Shown in pieces: positions 26,471 through 34,859 of a stretch of 64,000 nucleotides of DNA. This stretch comes from Roseinatronobacter thiooxidans (lineage in GTDB: Bacteria > Pseudomonadota > Alphaproteobacteria > Rhodobacterales > Rhodobacteraceae): assembly GCF_001870675.1 (NCBI RefSeq), contig NZ_MEHT01000001.1:248001-312000 (forward strand), in the 5' to 3' direction. The notes below the pieces were generated by a model. The model was not told where the DNA came from. It made no database searches and saw only the letters and a list, made by a program, of their open reading frames with translations. How positions within the stretch are numbered: position 1 is the first letter of the stretch; each line of letters opens with the position of its first letter. The translations under genes were made by a program, and so were the position numbers.

Positions 26471-28498
26471 TCACCTGTTCGTGCCCACCAGACGCAAGCG
26501 CGACTTCGCCGTGTTTTCAGACTTTGCCTGCCACATCATATCGTGAATTTCGCCGTTTTCAGGGCGATATTGCAAGGGCGCGCGCAACAGCACCGCTTGC
26601 ACAGAGCGCAGGTCGAAGGTTTTGCACGCGGCCCACAAGTCTTCCAGCAGCTTTTCCAGCGCTGCGGGGGGCATGGAAATTTCCGAGGCAGTCAGGATGC
26701 GCGGGTGTTCGGTTCCTTGGGGGTTGCCTGCGATCAACAGTTCTTCGTGCAACTTCTCTCCGTGCCCAAGGCCCGTAATCAGGATGGCGATGTCACCACC
26801 CTCGCCCTCTGGTTCATGGGTGTCATCGACCATATAGGGGGTCAGCCCGTGCAACCTGATCATGGATTTCGCAAGGTCCAGAATTTTCACAGGCTGTCCC
26901 ATATCCAGAACGAATACATCCCCGCCGCGCGCCATCGCGCCCGCCTGAATGACAAGCTGCGCTGCTTCTGAAATAGTCATGAAGTAGCGGGTCACCTGGG
27001 GGTCGGTGACGGTGACTGGCCCGCCCTGTTCGATCTGGTCGCGGAACCTTGGAATGACCGACCCCGACGAGCCCAGAACATTGCCAAAGCGCACCATGGA
27101 AAAGGTGCAGCCGCTTTGCTTTTGCGCTTGTGCCTGACAGATGAGTTCTGCCATCCGTTTGGTTGCGCCCATGATGTTTGTGGGGCGTACTGTCTTGTCG
27201 GTTGAAACAAGTGTGAAGCTTTGCACCCCGCATTCTGCGGCAGCTTCGGCAATGACCCTGGTGCCAAAGACATTGTTGTAAATGCCCTCGATCAGGTTTT
27301 CTTCGACCAGTTGCACATGTTTATAGGCGGCGGCGTGAAATACCGTCTGCACTTTGAAATGGCGTAAAATCGCCCGCATCCGGCCCGGATTCTGGACAGA
27401 CCCCATGACCGGCAGAATGCGCGTGGCGTTGTCGCGCATGGTGTCGCGCAATTCGGTGGTGATGGTGTAAAGCGCGTATTCGGACACGTCGAGCATGACC
27501 AGCGCAGTTGGCTTTTGGGCAATGATCATGCGGCACAGTTCCGACCCGATTGTCCCGCCTGCGCCGGTGACCATGACAACTTTGCCGGTGATGTTCTGCG
27601 TCATCAATTCGGGCTTTGGTGGCACCGGATCGCGGCCAAGCAGGTCTTCGGGTGTGATAGCCCGCAAATCGGTGAAACGCGCGCGCCCCGAGACCAGATC
27701 ACCCATGGAGGGGATGGTCTTCACCTCGACCCCAAGTGTTTCAAGGCGCGAGACGATCCGCCTGCGCCGCTGCCGGTTCAGGCTTGGCATGGCCAGCAGA
27801 ATTTCCCGAATGTTCCACCGCGCGGTCAGGGCGCGCAAATCTGCCGCCGGATGCACAGGCACCCCGTTAATGGTTGTCCCATGCAGGCGTATATCATCGT
27901 CGACAAAGGCAACGGGGCGGTATTCCATGCCCAAATTCAGCGCTGCCACCAGCTGCTGTCCGGCATGGCCCGCGCCATAGATCACAACCGGCGTCAGATC
28001 GCGCAGCGATGGTTTGCGGATCAGCGAGCGTATCCAGAAGCGCACCCCGCCGACGCTTAGCAAAACCAGCATGGCATGGATCAGCACCAGACCGACAGGC
28101 ATGGGCACTGAAAACGCGGCACTGAGCACCAGAATAACTGCGGCCCCGACGGCCGCACCCAGCACGATCACGCGCATGACGGTGCCGGTAATGTAGCGCA
28201 GCACGGCCCTGTACAGGCCCGCCCTGTCGAGGGCGAGCAAAGTGGCGGGAATCGCGGGCAGGGTGACGGCCAGAACCCAAGGGTCTGCCAGCATCGCCAC
28301 ATCTTCGCCACGAATAAAGATGGCCAGGACAAAACACGCCGCGATCAGCACCGCATCGCCGACCAGCTGCAAGGCGCGCTTGTTAGAGCGGTTCAAGTTG
28401 CCGGAATCGAACACAGATTTTTTCAGCCGCGTCTTTCGCGCAAAGGAGGTGGCGCGCCGTTTAGCGGTTTTCAGAACGCGACGTGTTCGGCGTGCCAT
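26471..28498 (-). CDS. FlaA1/CapD-type membrane NDP-sugar 4,6-dehydratase or epimerase
   Basis: A 675-aa polysaccharide biosynthesis protein of the WbpM/CapD/PglF type. Four transmembrane helices (about residues 45-165) are followed by a CoA-binding-like Rossmann domain (VVIYGAGHAGQQLV). The catalytic SDR domain has VTGAGGTIGSELCR and STDKTVRPTNIMGATKR, where Met replaces Tyr of the usual YxxxK as in this family. Related enzymes start synthesis of bacillosamine or other deoxy-amino sugars for O-antigen, capsule or glycoprotein. The N-terminus is very basic. I chose the ATG at 28498; a TTG at 28513 is also in frame. Confidence 0.9.
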   Translation of the reverse strand: MARRTRRVLKTAKRRATSFARKTRLKKSVFDSGNLNRSNKRALQLVGDAVLIAACFVLAIFIRGEDVAMLADPWVLAVTLPAIPATLLALDRAGLYRAVLRYITGTVMRVIVLGAAVGAAVILVLSAAFSVPMPVGLVLIHAMLVLLSVGGVRFWIRSLIRKPSLRDLTPVVIYGAGHAGQQLVAALNLGMEYRPVAFVDDDIRLHGTTINGVPVHPAADLRALTARWNIREILLAMPSLNRQRRRRIVSRLETLGVEVKTIPSMGDLVSGRARFTDLRAITPEDLLGRDPVPPKPELMTQNITGKVVMVTGAGGTIGSELCRMIIAQKPTALVMLDVSEYALYTITTELRDTMRDNATRILPVMGSVQNPGRMRAILRHFKVQTVFHAAAYKHVQLVEENLIEGIYNNVFGTRVIAEAAAECGVQSFTLVSTDKTVRPTNIMGATKRMAELICQAQAQKQSGCTFSMVRFGNVLGSSGSVIPRFRDQIEQGGPVTVTDPQVTRYFMTISEAAQLVIQAGAMARGGDVFVLDMGQPVKILDLAKSMIRLHGLTPYMVDDTHEPEGEGGDIAILITGLGHGEKLHEELLIAGNPQGTEHPRILTASEISMPPAALEKLLEDLWAACKTFDLRSVQAVLLRAPLQYRPENGEIHDMMWQAKSENTAKSRLRLVGTNR

Positions 28499-29164
28499 TG
28501 CATTTATTTCCAAGGATCTTCTGATGCGCTGATTTAGCAGTTATAAAATGCGAATATTCTCAGCCTATAAAATAAACTAATCTTTTCTAAATACAACTTT
28601 TAGTTCGCAAGGATGTGGGCAGTTTTTATGCGTTATATGTAGTTTTTTGCAGCGTGCAACGAAGCTGTGCAAAAGAATCTCTTAATAAATAGGGGCTAAA
28701 CGGGCAGTGCCTGCAGGGGCGGTTCAAAACAGACATGGCGGCTGTGCCTGAATTTTGATCACACTGCAGGCAGGCTGCACACCGACTGCCCATGTCAGGG
28801 CCGCGCTGGCGCATGTTGGGGGCGGATGCGTTGGCGCGTGTGACGCAGGCGTGGCCTTGTGTTCGAAGGCAAGGCCTGGATTGCGATCTTCGGGCTTTCG
28901 GCTGGGTTCTATATTGGACGTTTGGTCAAGGATGGAATTTGGATGGCGGTTAATGTGATTTCTCGCGTTTCGTTATGTCGCGGCTTGTGCGGCCGAATAC
29001 CGAAACCAAGGGCCAGCCGGTGACGCCTTTTGCCGATTTGATCCGCCCGTTTCTGGCGGCTTGACCCCTTTGGCCCCCGTGCAAAAGGCGTGATCTGTGC
29101 GCGCTTGACATTGGGCGAGATGGGCGGGCAAGTTGCTGCGCTGATCTGTGCGAAAAGGGGTGTT
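28499..29164. other. Gene-free region between divergent genes
   Basis: About 670 bp without a convincing gene. The left third (28500-28690) is AT-rich and probably holds the promoter of the dehydratase gene. The middle contains a nested inverted repeat (28702-28791, listed separately). I saw no tRNA, riboswitch or coding sequence with good codon use. Confidence 0.55.
28702..28791. repeat. Nested inverted repeat in a gene-free region
   Basis: GGGCAGT (28702-28708) pairs with ACTGCCC (28785-28791), and the contiguous TGCCTGCAG (28708-28716) pairs with CTGCAGGCA (28764-28772). Together they could form a 15-bp interrupted stem around a loop of about 47 bases. No gene covers it. It may be a structured RNA or a decayed mobile-element end. 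Confidence 0.5.
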
Positions 29165-30079
29165 ATGGTCAACATTTTCCGGCGGCCTGCGGGGCAACCG
29201 CTTGTTTATGGGCATCGGGGTGCGCGCGGTGTGCTGCCTGAAAACACGCAGGCGGGGTTTGACTATCTGCGCGCGATTGGCGCGCATGGGGTCGAGATTG
29301 ATGTACAGGTAACCGCCGACGGGGTGCCTGTGGTCATCCATGACCCGCTGATCCCCATGCAACTGGCGCGCACTGTCGCAGGCGCGTGGCTGGACGCGCC
29401 GGGGCCGAAGATAAGCGATCTGACCGTGGCAGAGCTGCGCGCCTATGATGTGGGGCGGTTGAACCCCGCCCACCCTTATGGCGCGCGGTATCCACAGCAG
29501 CGCCCTGCCGATGGTGCGCGCGTGCCGGTATTGGCAGAGTTTCTGGACTGGGCCGCACAAGACAGCGCGCTTTATATAAACATTGAAATCAAATCCTTCG
29601 CGGATCGTGACGATCTGGGCGCGGCACCAGATGTGCTGGTGCGCGCGGTTCTGGATGCGCTGGGGCATCACGGGGTTGCGAAAACTTGCCTGATTTCGTC
29701 TTTCGACTGGCGGGTATTGTCGGCGCTGCGCAAGATCGCCCCTGATATTGCGCGCGGGTATCTGAGTTATGAGCAAGCGGGCGAGGATTGCACCATTTTC
29801 GACGGCGCGCCGTGGATGGATGGTTTGCGGCTTGCCGATTATGCAGGCAGCCTGCCGCGCCTGATTGCAGCGCAAGGTGCGCATTGCTGGTGCCCCTATT
29901 TCCAAGACCTGACCCCCCAGCGGCTGGCAGAAGCGCATGATCTGGGGTTGGCGGTGAATGTCTGGACTGTGAATGCGCAGCCCGACATGGTGGCCCTGAT
30001 CAAGATGGGGGTGGATGGTGTGATTACCGACTATCCCGCAGCCATGTTGCAAGAATTGGGCGGACGCGGCGGAAGGTAA
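29165..30079 (+). CDS. Glycerophosphodiester phosphodiesterase
   Basis: A 304-aa GDPD-family enzyme that hydrolyses glycerophosphodiesters to glycerol-3-phosphate and an alcohol. The catalytic start YGHRGARGVLPENTQAGF carries the His and the HRGxxxxxPENT signature. GVEIDVQVTADGVPVVIHD holds the metal-binding Glu/Asp and the second His. No signal peptide is seen, so it is probably cytoplasmic. I chose the ATG at 29165, with AAAAGGGG upstream; the in-frame ATG at 29090 lies in unlikely sequence. A terminator-like hairpin follows. Confidence 0.92.
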   Translation: MVNIFRRPAGQPLVYGHRGARGVLPENTQAGFDYLRAIGAHGVEIDVQVTADGVPVVIHDPLIPMQLARTVAGAWLDAPGPKISDLTVAELRAYDVGRLNPAHPYGARYPQQRPADGARVPVLAEFLDWAAQDSALYINIEIKSFADRDDLGAAPDVLVRAVLDALGHHGVAKTCLISSFDWRVLSALRKIAPDIARGYLSYEQAGEDCTIFDGAPWMDGLRLADYAGSLPRLIAAQGAHCWCPYFQDLTPQRLAEAHDLGLAVNVWTVNAQPDMVALIKMGVDGVITDYPAAMLQELGGRGGR

Positions 30080-30103
30080 GGCGGGGCAAATTTTGCCCCC
30101 GCC
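30080..30103. terminator. Terminator between GDPD and pseudoazurin genes
   Basis: GGCGGGGCAAA (30080-30090) pairs with TTTGCCCCCGCC (30092-30103) with a single bulged C, followed by TGTTGTTTT. It lies between convergent genes and has a fair U-tract on the plus strand. Confidence 0.7.
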
Positions 30104-30125
30104 TGTTGTTTTCGTGGCGCCCTGT

Positions 30126-30632
30126 TCAGGCAAGCCCCTCTTCAGTGGCGATGGCGTCGATCTCGGCCAGATACTCTTCAACGCGGCGGGTTGTGTCGCG
30201 CCCGCGCAACGCACCTGCCGCTGTGCGCACATCTTCCAGATTGGTGGTGAAATCACCCACCAAGATGAAGCCGATCATGCCCATTGTCTGATGCGGCTGG
30301 CAGATATAGCCATAGGTGCCTTCAACATCGAGCGTGATTTCGATTTCTTCATTGATGCGGCCGGAAAACGCCTCTGCGCCTTCGGGTGTCATGCCGTCAA
30401 TGGACTGGGCGTTATGCCCGCGATCGGTGGCAAGGAATTTGATGCTATCCCCCGGCTGCACCCGCACAATGGCCGGTTTGAACAGCATGCGCTGCTGTCT
30501 GTCGTCCGGGTCTACATTCAGCATGTCGATCTCGTGCATCTCGCCCGATGCCAGCGCGGCATGTGACGATGCAACTGTGGCGGCCATCGCACCACCGATC
30601 ATGACCAGATGTTGGCGACGTGTCTGTTTCAT
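30126..30632 (-). CDS. Pseudoazurin (type I blue copper protein)
   Basis: A 168-aa periplasmic cupredoxin that carries electrons, classically to nitrite or nitrous oxide reductase. The copper ligands are visible: His in DRGHNAQS, then Cys and His in YGYICQPHQT, then Met in the following TMGMIGF. The N-terminus (TRRQHLVMIGGAMAATVA, ending HAALA) looks like a Tat-type signal. A helical C-terminal extension (EEYLAEIDAIA) is typical of pseudoazurin. I chose the ATG at 30632 with AGGTGG upstream. No denitrification genes are nearby. Confidence 0.9.
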   Translation of the reverse strand: MKQTRRQHLVMIGGAMAATVASSHAALASGEMHEIDMLNVDPDDRQQRMLFKPAIVRVQPGDSIKFLATDRGHNAQSIDGMTPEGAEAFSGRINEEIEITLDVEGTYGYICQPHQTMGMIGFILVGDFTTNLEDVRTAAGALRGRDTTRRVEEYLAEIDAIATEEGLA

Positions 30633-30717
30633 TCTGAATTCCACCTTTTATTCATCTACACCTTATGTCACAGGCGTGTGGACCCGACAGTCGGGGTGCG
30701 CGCCACGCATGTGTGTG

Positions 30718-30737
30718 TTGCAGTTTGCAACATTGCA
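30718..30737. promoter_or_regulatory. Overlapping TTGCA/TGCAA palindromes upstream of pseudoazurin
   Basis: TTGCA-GTT-TGCAA-CA-TTGCA contains three alternating half-sites that make two overlapping inverted repeats. It lies about 90 bp upstream of the pseudoazurin start and 125 bp upstream of the divergent methyltransferase gene. It could be an operator; it is not a standard FNR box (TTGAT-N4-ATCAA). Confidence 0.35.
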
Positions 30738-30861
30738 TAACCTAGCGGGTTTCCTGAATTCGGAATGTGGCGAAACATCGCGGCGGGTTGGCGGCAGGGC
30801 CATCGCTTGACGCTCAGGGGCGGTCTGCTACCTCCGCCCCACGACAACAGGAGTTGAGTTT

Positions 30862-31755
30862 ATGGCGCTGACAATCCTTGATGGCGGCATGGGGCAAGAG
30901 CTGGTGCACCGTGCCGGGCGTGCGACCCCGCTATGGTCTACGCAGGCGCTTGTCGATGCGCCCGAACTTGTGCGCGCCGTGCATCAGGAGTTTTTCGCCG
31001 CCGGGGCCGAGGTGGCAACGACCAACACATATGCTGTGTTGCCAGACCGGCTGGCCCCTTATGGCCTAGCGGACAGGCTGGAAGAGTTGACCGAAATCGC
31101 CTGCCGGATTGCCGCCGATGCGCGCGATGCCGCTGGCCATGGGCTGGTTGCAGGCTCGCTTGGCCCGTTGGGGTTTTCCTACCGGCCCGATCTTGCGCCG
31201 CCGCCCGAACAGGCCGCCGAGATTTACGCCAGCATTGCCGCCCTGCAAGCGCGCGTGGTGGATGTGCTGTTGCTGGAAACGATGTCTTCGCTTGATCAGG
31301 CGCGGGGCGGGCTGATGGGCGCGCAAATAGCGGGCAAGCCTGTCTGGCTGGCGCTAAGTGTCGATGATGCGGATGGCACGCGCCTGCGCTCTGGCGAAAG
31401 CCTGTCAGAGATTGCACCCTTGCTGGCAGAGTTCCGCCCACAGCGCGTCTTGCTGAACTGCGCCCGCCCCGAGGCCGTGTCACAAGGCCTGCCGCTGCTG
31501 GCGGGGCTTGGTGTGCCTTTCGGGGCTTATGCCAATGGCTTTACCAAGATCGACCCGCGATTCAACACAATTGGCGCGACAACCGATTTGCTAAGTGCGC
31601 GCAAGGATATCGGCCCCGACGCCTATGCCGATTTCGCCGCAGGCTGGGTGGGGGACGGGGCGTCTATTGTGGGGGGGTGTTGCGAAATCGGGCCTGCGCA
31701 TATTGCCACCCTGACCCGCCGCCTGAAACCCCGTGCCGCGCCGCCAAGCCTGTAA
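30862..31755 (+). CDS. Homocysteine S-methyltransferase family protein
   Basis: A 297-aa TIM-barrel methyltransferase of the MmuM/BHMT type. It starts LTILDGGMGQEL, with TTNTYAVLP next, VLLNCARPEAV supplying the first zinc Cys, and IVGGCCEIGPAHI supplying the CC pair. The family moves a methyl group from S-methylmethionine or betaine to homocysteine to make methionine. The donor is not deducible. The following NAD(P)-binding gene starts 32 bp later on the same strand. Confidence 0.88.
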   Translation: MALTILDGGMGQELVHRAGRATPLWSTQALVDAPELVRAVHQEFFAAGAEVATTNTYAVLPDRLAPYGLADRLEELTEIACRIAADARDAAGHGLVAGSLGPLGFSYRPDLAPPPEQAAEIYASIAALQARVVDVLLLETMSSLDQARGGLMGAQIAGKPVWLALSVDDADGTRLRSGESLSEIAPLLAEFRPQRVLLNCARPEAVSQGLPLLAGLGVPFGAYANGFTKIDPRFNTIGATTDLLSARKDIGPDAYADFAAGWVGDGASIVGGCCEIGPAHIATLTRRLKPRAAPPSL

Positions 31756-31787
31756 GCGGGCCGTTATACCCCTCTGGAGTGTTCGAG

Positions 31788-32429
31788 ATGACCCAACCAA
31801 TTCTAATTCTTGGCGCAACTTCAGGGATTGGCAAGCTTGCGATGCAGGACGCCTTGCGCCGTGGGCATACCGTGCGTGCATTCGCGCGCAGCGCAGACAA
31901 GTTGGACGCCATGCCCAATCTGGAACGGTGGCAGGGCGATGCGGTGAATGCCGACGATCTTGCCGCCGCGCTTGAGGGTGTGGGGGCTGTGATCTATGCG
32001 CTGGGCATTACCGAACGGCTGTCGATGCTGTGGGAGGAAGAGACGCTGTTTTCCCGATCCACAGCGGTGTTGTTGGAGCAGATGACAGTTGCCGGGGTCA
32101 GGCGGCTGGTGTGCGTCACGGGCTTTGGCGCGGGCCGCAGCCGTTCGGCCATGAGCAGCCTTGAACGCTTGGGGCATGGCGCGGTTTTGGGCAGGGTCTA
32201 TGCCGACAAGTCCCGACAGGAAGCCTTGATCGTGCAAAGCGATCTGGACTGGACGATTGCGCGCCCTGTGATTTTGACGAACCGTCCCGCCTCTGGTGCG
32301 GCGCGGGTGCTGGCCGACCCTGCAAGCTGGCGCAACGGGATCATTTCGCGCGCGGATGTGGCGGCCTATTTGGTGGATGCGGTCGAAGGCGGGCTGAATA
32401 TGCGTCAAGATGTTGTGCTGGCCCGCTAG
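31788..32429 (+). CDS. NAD(P)-binding SDR-like (NmrA/SDR a5) protein
   Basis: A 213-aa Rossmann protein of the atypical short-chain dehydrogenase group. The N-terminal LILGATSGIGKLAMQDALRRG is the nucleotide-binding loop, and LVCVTGFGAGRSRS occupies the position of the catalytic segment without a clear YxxxK. Related proteins act as NAD(P) sensors, flavin reductases or epimerases. The ATG at 31788 follows TCTGGAGTGTTCGAG. Probably co-transcribed with the methyltransferase; no functional link is evident. Confidence 0.82.
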   Translation: MTQPILILGATSGIGKLAMQDALRRGHTVRAFARSADKLDAMPNLERWQGDAVNADDLAAALEGVGAVIYALGITERLSMLWEEETLFSRSTAVLLEQMTVAGVRRLVCVTGFGAGRSRSAMSSLERLGHGAVLGRVYADKSRQEALIVQSDLDWTIARPVILTNRPASGAARVLADPASWRNGIISRADVAAYLVDAVEGGLNMRQDVVLAR

Positions 32430-32492
32430 GCGCTAGGGTGCGCCACCAGACAAGAGAGAGGCAATGACAGCTTTGAGGGCTGGGGGACAAGA

Positions 32493-32659
32493 CAAGCCGC
32501 GCATTGTCGGGCCGTGGTGCGGCGATCCGCGCCCCCTGCTACAGCACTTTATGCTGGAAAAATCCGCGTAAGATCAAGGCTTTGCGCGTAGCCAAGCCAA
32601 ATCGCCGTGCCGGGGGACGGCCCTTTGAGGCGCGGCGGCCTACGGCCTTTACTCCGCGC
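32493..32659 (-). repeat. Dispersed intergenic repeat, copy C (inverted)
   Basis: A 167-bp copy on the minus strand, running from GCGCGGA (32659 leftward) to CGGCTTG. It is close to copies A and B across the middle and tail. The head is diverged and three bases shorter; its hairpin reads GGCC-GTA-GGCC. It fills the gap between the convergent SDR-like gene and the 660-aa gene. The rest of the 313-bp gap shows nothing else. Confidence 0.88.
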
Positions 32660-32742
32660 AGGCGAATGGCAGATTAGTCCCGCACCTGACCTTTGTCACA
32701 CATGGCGGCGTCTTGTGTCAGCTGCCGAACAGCAGGGGCCAG

Positions 32743-34725
32743 CTACACCCTGTCGCGCGCCCAGCTGTGCTGCGCCATGTCGCGGATTGCGGTGATCTTC
32801 TCATCTTCGACAGGCACAGAAACAGGCGTATGCAGCCCGTCATTGTGGAAAATATACAGCCGCGACGCGAATTGCCCGAAGGGCAGTGACGCTTCGCCCA
32901 ACCGCTCGCCATTGCCGTGGGTGGATACGACAATGCCCAAGCCCCAATCCTGCCCGCTGTCATTGTTGGGGTTGAAGAAATACACCCGCATGTCGCCGGA
33001 CTGGTCCAGTGCGACACGAATAATGGTGATGGCATGCCAGCCCACGAAGGTGCCCTGACTGTCTGTCACCGCAATGCCTGCGGGTTGGGGGTGGATGACG
33101 GGTTCATTGCCATTGTGCAGCGGGTGATAGGCCAGATGAAAATCGCGGATGAACTGGTCATAGTCCTGCAACTTGCCTGTCATTATATCGACCGCGATGT
33201 GAAATTCGCGCCCGACCCACCAGCCATGAAGTTCGGGGTTGATCCAGCGGTGGGGGTCTTCGCCCCTGTCGGCCACGCGCCGCCCCATTTCGGCATAGAT
33301 GCGGTCCAGATGCGGGACAAGCAACACCGATACGGCATCGGCATCCAGCGGGGTATGCAGGGCCAGACCGGCAGGCAGCAGCGCCGAGTCGAGCGCGGCC
33401 CCCTCGAAATACATAACGATGCGGTCATTCGCGGTGACTTGTGCCAACAGCCATAGCAGGTAGTCGGGGTCATTCAGCGCCCAGATCGATAAGGCGCGCG
33501 CGGCCTGACAGGTGGGGTTGTTGCCCTGCCCTATGCCCAGCGGTTGGCCCAGCAATGTCAGCAGCCCCGCAACAAGGCGCTGGTGGGGTGTCACATCGGA
33601 CCCGAAAGCGGCGGCCAGCCCCTCTTCGCAGGCGGGGGAAAGCGGGGTTCCCAACAGCCGCCACAGCGAGGGGGCAATGGGCGGGGAATACAGAATGCCC
33701 CGTTCCAGCATCAGGGAAATGCCCAAGACGGCCTGCGCTGTACCGGGGTGGACGGCCACATCTATCAGTTGTTGCACAAGCGGCTGGTAGCAGCGCAGGC
33801 AATCCAGCCCTGTGCTGCTGAGGCCAAGGGCATCGGGCAGAAAATGGCCCTGCCCGCTGTCCAGAATGTAGCGCAGATACGCGGCGTGATATTCCGAGAC
33901 CAGCCCTGTGTCATGCATGGCGCGCGCCATGCCCGAGGCTTCGGCCTGCAAGCTGCCTGTATCGGCATGGGCAAGACGGGCCACATAGGCATCGAGGCCG
34001 GGGTCTTCGCGGCACAGGTCTGTCGGGCCGAACAGCGCACTGATAAGCCGGTCTGCGCCCAGACGGTTGGCGCTGGCGCTGAAACTCTGGCCTTGCTGCC
34101 CCAGCGCGATTGCGATTTGCAGGATCATGGATTTCACATGCCCCACCTGAATTGGCCTTTGGCGCAAGATGCGCCAGACTTCCTCGACCAGCCGCCCCAG
34201 AATCCCTTCGGTGCCGACCCCGTCCAGCAAGCGCTGCAACAGCGCATCAACCGCCGGTGTCAATTCATGCGCGGACAGGCGCGCGGCTTCGTGATGCGCG
34301 CCCAAGATGCGGTCAAGGTTCAGCGCCAGAACCTGTGTCAGGAAATGATGCGCATGTTCAACCGGCAAACCGGGCTGCGCATGCGCCCCGCGCACCACAG
34401 CCAGAAACCGCAACAGGTTCAGGGTTTCCAACACCACGATGCGCGGTTCTGGCGATTTCAGCGCATTGGCCACCATGCCGGGCACAAGGCCCGATGGCTT
34501 TGCCCAGTCGGTGCCGTCAAATATGCCCGCGCGGTCCAGTGCGGCGGCGCGGTCTTCCAGCGCGGCCAGCCCGCCTTGCTGTTTCAGCACGCGCTTGGCG
34601 GCATCCAGCACGCGGCCCTGATAGCTGAATTTGGCCGCAGAGGACGCGCCCGCAAGCTGGCCCAACACATGGTCAAAGCTGCGCAAAATGGGCTGGATCG
34701 AACTGCTGTCAGAGGTCATGGTCAT
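32743..34725 (-). CDS. 660-aa protein with a putative Cys-His-Asn hydrolase domain
   Basis: I do not recognise a named family. The first 390 residues or so look all-helical and soluble. The C-terminal part has the order expected of a papain-like/C39 or transglutaminase-like cysteine hydrolase. GIGQGNNPTCQAARALSIW puts Cys406 at the start of a helix; FVGWHAITIIRV puts His564 on a beta-strand; VYFFNPNND puts Asn585 (or Asn587) next. A Trp-rich segment (HGWWVGREF, 500-508) lies between. There is no signal peptide or TM helix. It lies 134 bp downstream of an ATP-grasp gene on the same strand. A peptide-bond or amide-handling role is inferred from motif order and neighbour only. Confidence 0.65.
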   Translation of the reverse strand: MTMTSDSSSIQPILRSFDHVLGQLAGASSAAKFSYQGRVLDAAKRVLKQQGGLAALEDRAAALDRAGIFDGTDWAKPSGLVPGMVANALKSPEPRIVVLETLNLLRFLAVVRGAHAQPGLPVEHAHHFLTQVLALNLDRILGAHHEAARLSAHELTPAVDALLQRLLDGVGTEGILGRLVEEVWRILRQRPIQVGHVKSMILQIAIALGQQGQSFSASANRLGADRLISALFGPTDLCREDPGLDAYVARLAHADTGSLQAEASGMARAMHDTGLVSEYHAAYLRYILDSGQGHFLPDALGLSSTGLDCLRCYQPLVQQLIDVAVHPGTAQAVLGISLMLERGILYSPPIAPSLWRLLGTPLSPACEEGLAAAFGSDVTPHQRLVAGLLTLLGQPLGIGQGNNPTCQAARALSIWALNDPDYLLWLLAQVTANDRIVMYFEGAALDSALLPAGLALHTPLDADAVSVLLVPHLDRIYAEMGRRVADRGEDPHRWINPELHGWWVGREFHIAVDIMTGKLQDYDQFIRDFHLAYHPLHNGNEPVIHPQPAGIAVTDSQGTFVGWHAITIIRVALDQSGDMRVYFFNPNNDSGQDWGLGIVVSTHGNGERLGEASLPFGQFASRLYIFHNDGLHTPVSVPVEDEKITAIRDMAQHSWARDRV

Positions 34726-34859
34726 TGCCGGTTATCCTGTGACGCGCGATTTTACGCCGGTTTATGTGTCCAAATTGCGCCGCTTTGCGGCCGGATTGCA
34801 AGGCGGCGCGGTGCGGTCGTGGGAAAACTGCCACATCCGCCCGCCGCGCCGCTGCATGC

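Noticed and set aside
28973-30256. Long minus-strand open frame across the GDPD gene
   Set aside because: It is the antisense of a clear GDPD gene, Gln/His/Arg-rich with no domain, a typical GC-rich shadow.
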